Part shown: in pieces, positions 6,330-9,392 of the stretch
How the letters are laid out: each line of letters starts with the position of its first letter
Numbering within the stretch: position 1 is the first letter of the stretch
Assembly: GCA_002450295.1 (NCBI GenBank)
Contig: DJYX01000101.1
Span: 1 to 9,392, forward strand
Direction: 5' to 3'
Origin: Deltaproteobacteria bacterium UBA6967
GTDB taxonomy: Bacteria > SAR324 > NAC60-12
DNA length: 9,392 nt
Notes under the pieces: model-generated
What the model saw: only the letters and a program-made list of their open reading frames with translations
Told to the model about the DNA's origin: nothing
Databases searched by the model: none
Translations under genes and position numbers: made by a program

Positions 6330-6350
6330 CAATGACTACCCATGAAATGT

Positions 6351-7589
6351 TTAACGGAAGTCTCCAAGAGCTCTGAAAAACCCCTTCAATTCTTTGCTGG
6401 GAGACAAGAGCTGCAGCTTGTAGACGGCGCCACTCAGACTGGTTGCGTATAACTCTCCAGCTGCGTCCTCTGTCAGTGAAGAGAAGAACATCACCTCTCC
6501 TAGTTCTTCCCCATGCTGCATTCTAGGCTTGTAGACCAAAACATGGGGGAAATGCTGAATGTCTGGTTCGGTAGGATCCAGTTGAAAGAGTCCACGAAAG
6601 TAGTCTCCATAAACATACTGACCACGGAGCCAGGGAATGTCTTCTCCTCTGTAGACATACCCTCCAATTACAGACCGAATAAAGGTGTGTTCGAAGGAAG
6701 CAATTGGGAGCACAGTACCTTCCTTGTCACAATTTTCTGTCCCAGGAGGGTAACACTGGTCGCCTTCCAAAATTGGCCACCCGTGGTCTTTCCCTATCTC
6801 AACACGACTGATCTCTTCTTGATGGTTGTCGCCGACATCTCCAACAAAAATGTGTCCAGTCAATTCATCAATACTGAATCTCCAAGGATTACGAAATCCC
6901 CATGCTAGGATTTCAGCACGAATCCCTTCACTGTTACTAGCGAAGGGATTGTCTGGTGGAATTGCATAGGGCACCTCCTCACTGGCGTTGCGTATATCCA
7001 ATCGCAGTAGACTACCTTTCAGGTCACTAAGGTCCTGAGCATCATCACCCTGATATCCATCACCTACAGAAACATATAGAAATCCATCAGTGCCGAACTG
7101 AAGCATTCCACCATTGTGGCTGTCGGAAGTTTTAGGAATTTCTAGCAGGGCTAACTCGCTCGAACGGTCTGCGATATTGTCTGAATTCACCGTAAAACGA
7201 GACAGCCGAGATCGTTTGGGACTGTCTAATGAATAAAATATGTAGGCATAGCGGTTCTTGGCATAATCGGGGTCGAAGGCTAGTGAGAGGAGTCCTTCTT
7301 CCCAGCCTGCGGAATAGACTGTGTCAGTCAAGTCAAGTAGTAGGCCACTATTTTGAAGTGCTCCCTCGGTAAACCATTTGATTCGTCCAGCTTTTTCAGT
7401 GACTACAAATTCTGTGGTGGATCCTGGAAAGAATGTCATTGAGGTAGGTAGTTCAAAACTTTCTTCTGGAACCAATAATTGTAAATCGACACGTGGACGA
7501 AGCAGTAATGCGTGTGTTAGAACCAGTGCTAGCATCAATAGAAAAGAGATGCCTAGCAGAGTCTGAATTGTTTTCCAGATGATGGACAT
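6351..7589 (-). CDS. PQQ-dependent dehydrogenase, soluble glucose dehydrogenase / aldose sugar dehydrogenase family
   Basis: The 412-residue product has an N-terminal membrane segment at about 9-30, so it is a signal anchor or signal peptide placing the enzyme in the periplasm. The rest matches the six-bladed beta-propeller GSDH/Asd family: EGLLSLAFDP (98-107), catalytic-type H158 in SDSHNGG, LYVSVGDG (171-178), FRNPWR (232-237) with the R-N pair that contacts PQQ, VGDVGDNHQEEI (249-260), and the late YVYGDYFRG (325-333). These enzymes oxidise aldose sugars or related alcohols with PQQ and pass electrons to a cytochrome or quinone. The substrate is not predictable from sequence. Two cysteines (C279, C287) could form a disulfide. 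The start ATG lacks a visible Shine-Dalgarno, but the anchor begins right after it. The gene heads a two-gene unit with the cytochrome c, 199 bp after glcF and its hairpin. Confidence 0.9.
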   Translation of the reverse strand: MSIIWKTIQTLLGISFLLMLALVLTHALLLRPRVDLQLLVPEESFELPTSMTFFPGSTTEFVVTEKAGRIKWFTEGALQNSGLLLDLTDTVYSAGWEEGLLSLAFDPDYAKNRYAYIFYSLDSPKRSRLSRFTVNSDNIADRSSELALLEIPKTSDSHNGGMLQFGTDGFLYVSVGDGYQGDDAQDLSDLKGSLLRLDIRNASEEVPYAIPPDNPFASNSEGIRAEILAWGFRNPWRFSIDELTGHIFVGDVGDNHQEEISRVEIGKDHGWPILEGDQCYPPGTENCDKEGTVLPIASFEHTFIRSVIGGYVYRGEDIPWLRGQYVYGDYFRGLFQLDPTEPDIQHFPHVLVYKPRMQHGEELGEVMFFSSLTEDAAGELYATSLSGAVYKLQLLSPSKELKGFFRALGDFR

Positions 7590-7788
7590 GGTGGGTGATG
7601 ATTGCGAATAAGGATGGGCGGATACAATTGGTTGTTGTGATCAGTAATTCAAAAAAGCTTTAACAGGTTGGAAATACTGGTCGGGAATTGCAAGGCGAAG
7701 AATCACGTCCCACAAGGATTTGGCAGCCGAGAGTGCAGTCGAAGAAGAGCGGATGGGGGACAAAGGACAGTTGTCCCCCAGAAGGAAT
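7590..7788. other. 199-bp gap between glcF and the quinoprotein dehydrogenase gene
   Basis: It carries the stem-loop at 7754-7780 and must also hold the promoter of the dehydrogenase gene, which I could not assign (only a TTGAAT without a matching -10). Several frames are open here on both strands, and read as protein-like text although none has a start with a ribosome binding site. This is compatible with a dispersed extragenic repeat or decayed coding DNA. Confidence 0.4.
7754..7780 (-). terminator. perfect 10-bp stem-loop just downstream of glcF
   Basis: TGGGGGACAA (7754-7763) and TTGTCCCCCA (7771-7780) are exact complements around a 7-nt loop, starting nine bases after the glcF stop. The stem is strong and GC-rich and well placed to end the glycolate oxidase transcript. 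After it, on the minus strand, the sequence is only pyrimidine-rich (tccgctcttcttcg) without a clean U-run. A REP-like extragenic palindrome is therefore a real alternative. Confidence 0.55.
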
Positions 7789-9153
7789 TTAGCCCTGTAG
7801 ACGTTCAGCGAGATAGACGGCAGGATGGATCACTCGCAAGGGGAGCTTGGCCTCACGAATACCGGCTCGGATCTGGTAGAGGCAGCCAGGATTTCCAGTG
7901 ACCAGGGTGGTTGCTTTGGGATTGGCTTCTAAGGTTTCACGGACTGAGTCAATCTTGCGTTTGAGTACATCTCCAGCCAACTCGGGCTGAAGTAGATTGT
8001 AGATGCCCGCAGAACCACAGCACCAGTTGGATTCCGTCAATGGCACGAGTTTCACTCCGGGTAGACTATTGACCAGTTGACGTGGGTTGGCGTCGATTTT
8101 CTGGGCGTGCATCAGGTGGCATGGAGCATCGTAAAGTACTACGTCTTCTTCTTGTCGCCAGGAGAGTTGAGTAACTTCTTCAGGGTGCCGAGAAAGTAGT
8201 TCAAGAATGTCAACAATCTTACTGCTCAGCCCTTTCCAGTCCTTGTTGTGCCCAGGATCGCTCTTTGGGAATAAATGGTGATAGTCCTTGAGTTGAGCGC
8301 TACATCCGGCTGCGTTGGTAACGACCAGATCAAAGTTGTGCTCAGCAAAGGCCTGCCGGTTGGTTTCTGCCAGTTCTCTTGCGGTAATGCGGTCTCCGCT
8401 GTGAACATGCAGTGCCCCACAGCAACCTTGCTCTTCTGGAACAACTACGTCGTAGCCAATGGCACGCAGCAGACGCACAGTGGATTCGTGCACCGCAGCT
8501 TCGGAGACATCCATTACGCATCCGGTGAAGAGCCCTACCCTACCTAGTGACTTGGTTCCTGCTACGGCTTGCAGATCGTCGTGGGCGTGCTGTTGCTTGA
8601 AGGAGCGTCCAGAGCAGTCAGGAAGTAGATGCTGCTGGAAAACGAAAGACTTGGGTAGGAACTTGCCCAAAGCTGTATTGGTGATCAACTTGGGTAGTCC
8701 TGTCAGTGCGTAGAGCTTAAGAAGCTTACTGGCTGTGGAGAGCAGAAAAGTAGAACGGAAGAGCCCCTTGAGCAAAACAGTTCGCAGAGTCTGCTCAATC
8801 ACACCCTGTGAAGAGGTTTCATGGATTACACCTCGGACTTTCTCCAGTAGCTCTCCGTATGGCACTCCTGAAGGACAAGCCGTCTCACAGGCACGGCAAC
8901 CCAGACAGCGATCCAGGGATCCCTTGATTTCTTCTGTCAGGTCCAGTTCCCCATCGTACAAGCCACGCATCAGGTAGAGTCGCCCGCGAGGGGACTCTTT
9001 CTCATCGTGTAATTCACGATAGGTCGGGCAGTTATCCAGACATAAACCGCAGTGAACACAGGTCAGGATGTTATCGAAGTCGGTTCCTCGAAGCAACTGC
9101 TGGATAGTCTGACCAGAATTGCCCAGAGGCTTTTGAATGGTCGTGGTGGTCAT
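7789..9153 (-). CDS. glcF: glycolate oxidase iron-sulfur subunit GlcF
   Basis: The 454-residue product is of normal length for GlcF. Two 4Fe-4S ferredoxin clusters are seen: C32-x2-C35-x2-C38-x3-C42 and C83-x2-C86-x2-C89-x3-C93. Two cysteine-rich CCG domains follow: C212, C244-C245-G246 and C284; then C345, C378-C379-G380 and C424. This order (two ferredoxin motifs, then two CCG domains) is the GlcF/heterodisulfide-reductase D-like architecture. In the GlcDEF complex it takes electrons from the FAD subunits oxidising glycolate to glyoxylate and passes them toward the quinone pool at the inner membrane. The start overlaps the stop of the upstream glcE-like gene by four bases (ATGA), typical of translational coupling; there is no separate Shine-Dalgarno. 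A related lactate or 2-hydroxyglutarate system could look similar, but the neighbour supports glycolate oxidase. Confidence 0.9.
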   Translation of the reverse strand: MTTTTIQKPLGNSGQTIQQLLRGTDFDNILTCVHCGLCLDNCPTYRELHDEKESPRGRLYLMRGLYDGELDLTEEIKGSLDRCLGCRACETACPSGVPYGELLEKVRGVIHETSSQGVIEQTLRTVLLKGLFRSTFLLSTASKLLKLYALTGLPKLITNTALGKFLPKSFVFQQHLLPDCSGRSFKQQHAHDDLQAVAGTKSLGRVGLFTGCVMDVSEAAVHESTVRLLRAIGYDVVVPEEQGCCGALHVHSGDRITARELAETNRQAFAEHNFDLVVTNAAGCSAQLKDYHHLFPKSDPGHNKDWKGLSSKIVDILELLSRHPEEVTQLSWRQEEDVVLYDAPCHLMHAQKIDANPRQLVNSLPGVKLVPLTESNWCCGSAGIYNLLQPELAGDVLKRKIDSVRETLEANPKATTLVTGNPGCLYQIRAGIREAKLPLRVIHPAVYLAERLQG

Positions 9154-9392
9154 GAGGCATTCATGGCTTGCGGAAGTTGGTAAAAGGGTGCGTGGAAAAC
9201 ACTAGCTGGGTCCAGATGTCGTTGTAGTCGCTGCGTAAAGCTGTAGGCTATGGAGCGTCCAAATTCACCAAGATCTTGCAGGCTTAGATCTTGGTGTGCA
9301 TTGCCAAAGACCATCTTTGCATCTGTACGCCGGAAACGATTCTTGAGCTCTTGCAGGAAATTCAGTTGTTCATTTGGATCTTCGACATCCAG
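9150..9392 (-). CDS. glcE: GlcE-like FAD-binding subunit, C-terminal 80 residues only
   Basis: An open frame enters from the right edge and ends at TGA 9152-9150, overlapping the glcF start. The 80 visible residues end with a segment (YSFTQRLQRHLDP, then ASVFHAPFY) that resembles the end of FAD-linked oxidase C-terminal domains, in which 'LDPxxxFN/HP' closes the protein. The FAD-binding domain lies outside the window. Identification rests on this tail and on the 4-nt overlap with glcF, the standard glcDEF order. A perfect 11-bp inverted repeat lies within the coding sequence at 9266-9296. Confidence 0.7.
   Translation of the reverse strand: MDVEDPNEQLNFLQELKNRFRRTDAKMVFGNAHQDLSLQDLGEFGRSIAYSFTQRLQRHLDPASVFHAPFYQLPQAMNAS
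9266..9296. repeat. perfect 11-bp inverted repeat inside the glcE coding region
   Basis: CACCAAGATCT (9266-9276) and AGATCTTGGTG (9286-9296) are exact complements around a 9-nt loop. It encodes parts of H-Q-D-L and Q-D-L-G in the C-terminal region of the GlcE-like protein. A stable mRNA hairpin about 110-145 nt before the glcF start would form. Confidence 0.6.

Noticed and set aside
6513..6908. 131-codon plus-strand frame inside the quinoprotein dehydrogenase gene
   Set aside because: Fully antisense to a gene with conserved PQQ-family motifs; a shadow frame.
7668..7901. 77-codon plus-strand frame over the end of glcF
   Set aside because: Antisense to the conserved end of glcF and begins with a TTG without a ribosome binding site; treated as part of the extragenic repeat question.

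Overview
The window looks like chromosomal DNA from a Gram-negative, aerobically respiring bacterium, probably a marine or other free-living proteobacterium. This is inferred from exported proteins with signal peptides or membrane anchors, a c-type cytochrome, a PQQ-type dehydrogenase and glycolate oxidase subunits. Base composition looks moderate and gene packing is loose. Strong Shine-Dalgarno sequences are rare; the clearest one precedes a 52-codon gene at 5007. An uncultured lineage such as SAR324 would fit, but that placement is a guess. I see no rRNA, tRNA, CRISPR array, transposase or phage gene.

Layout. 2-1210 (+) is the 3' part of an exported MORN-repeat protein, cut at the window edge. 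1211-1496 is a gene-free convergent gap with a perfect 12-bp inverted repeat. 1497-1922 (-) encodes a small secreted protein of unknown function. 2094-2609 (-) encodes a phosphoribosyltransferase whose leader holds two inverted repeats. 2773-4629 (-) encodes a complete ABC exporter half-transporter with a likely terminator over its stop codon. 4630-5006 is the divergent control region. 5007-5165 (+) is a 52-residue coiled-coil protein and 5351-5890 (+) a two-helix membrane protein with a C-terminal coiled coil. These two are separated by a leader with an imperfect 15-bp hairpin and candidate promoters. On the minus strand, 6351-7589 (PQQ/soluble glucose dehydrogenase family) and 5946-6329 (membrane-anchored cytochrome c) form a tight pair. 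Upstream of them lie glcF (7789-9153) and the 3' end of a glcE-like gene (9150-9392), which overlap by 4 nt. A perfect 10-bp stem-loop follows glcF.

How the genes fit together. The right third is respiratory oxidation of small organic substrates. GlcE/GlcF would oxidise glycolate or another 2-hydroxyacid and pass electrons to quinone. The quinoprotein dehydrogenase would oxidise a sugar or alcohol on the periplasmic side and pass electrons to its neighbouring cytochrome c. The left and centre hold an envelope or secreted protein, purine-type salvage and an exporter, with no obvious shared pathway. The most curious material is the set of perfect or near-perfect inverted repeats in almost every intergenic gap, some in stretches open in several frames. 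They may be dispersed extragenic repeats, operators or terminators. No complete new multi-gene system is evident; the best candidates for undescribed biology are the two coiled-coil proteins at 5007-5890 and the exported MORN protein.
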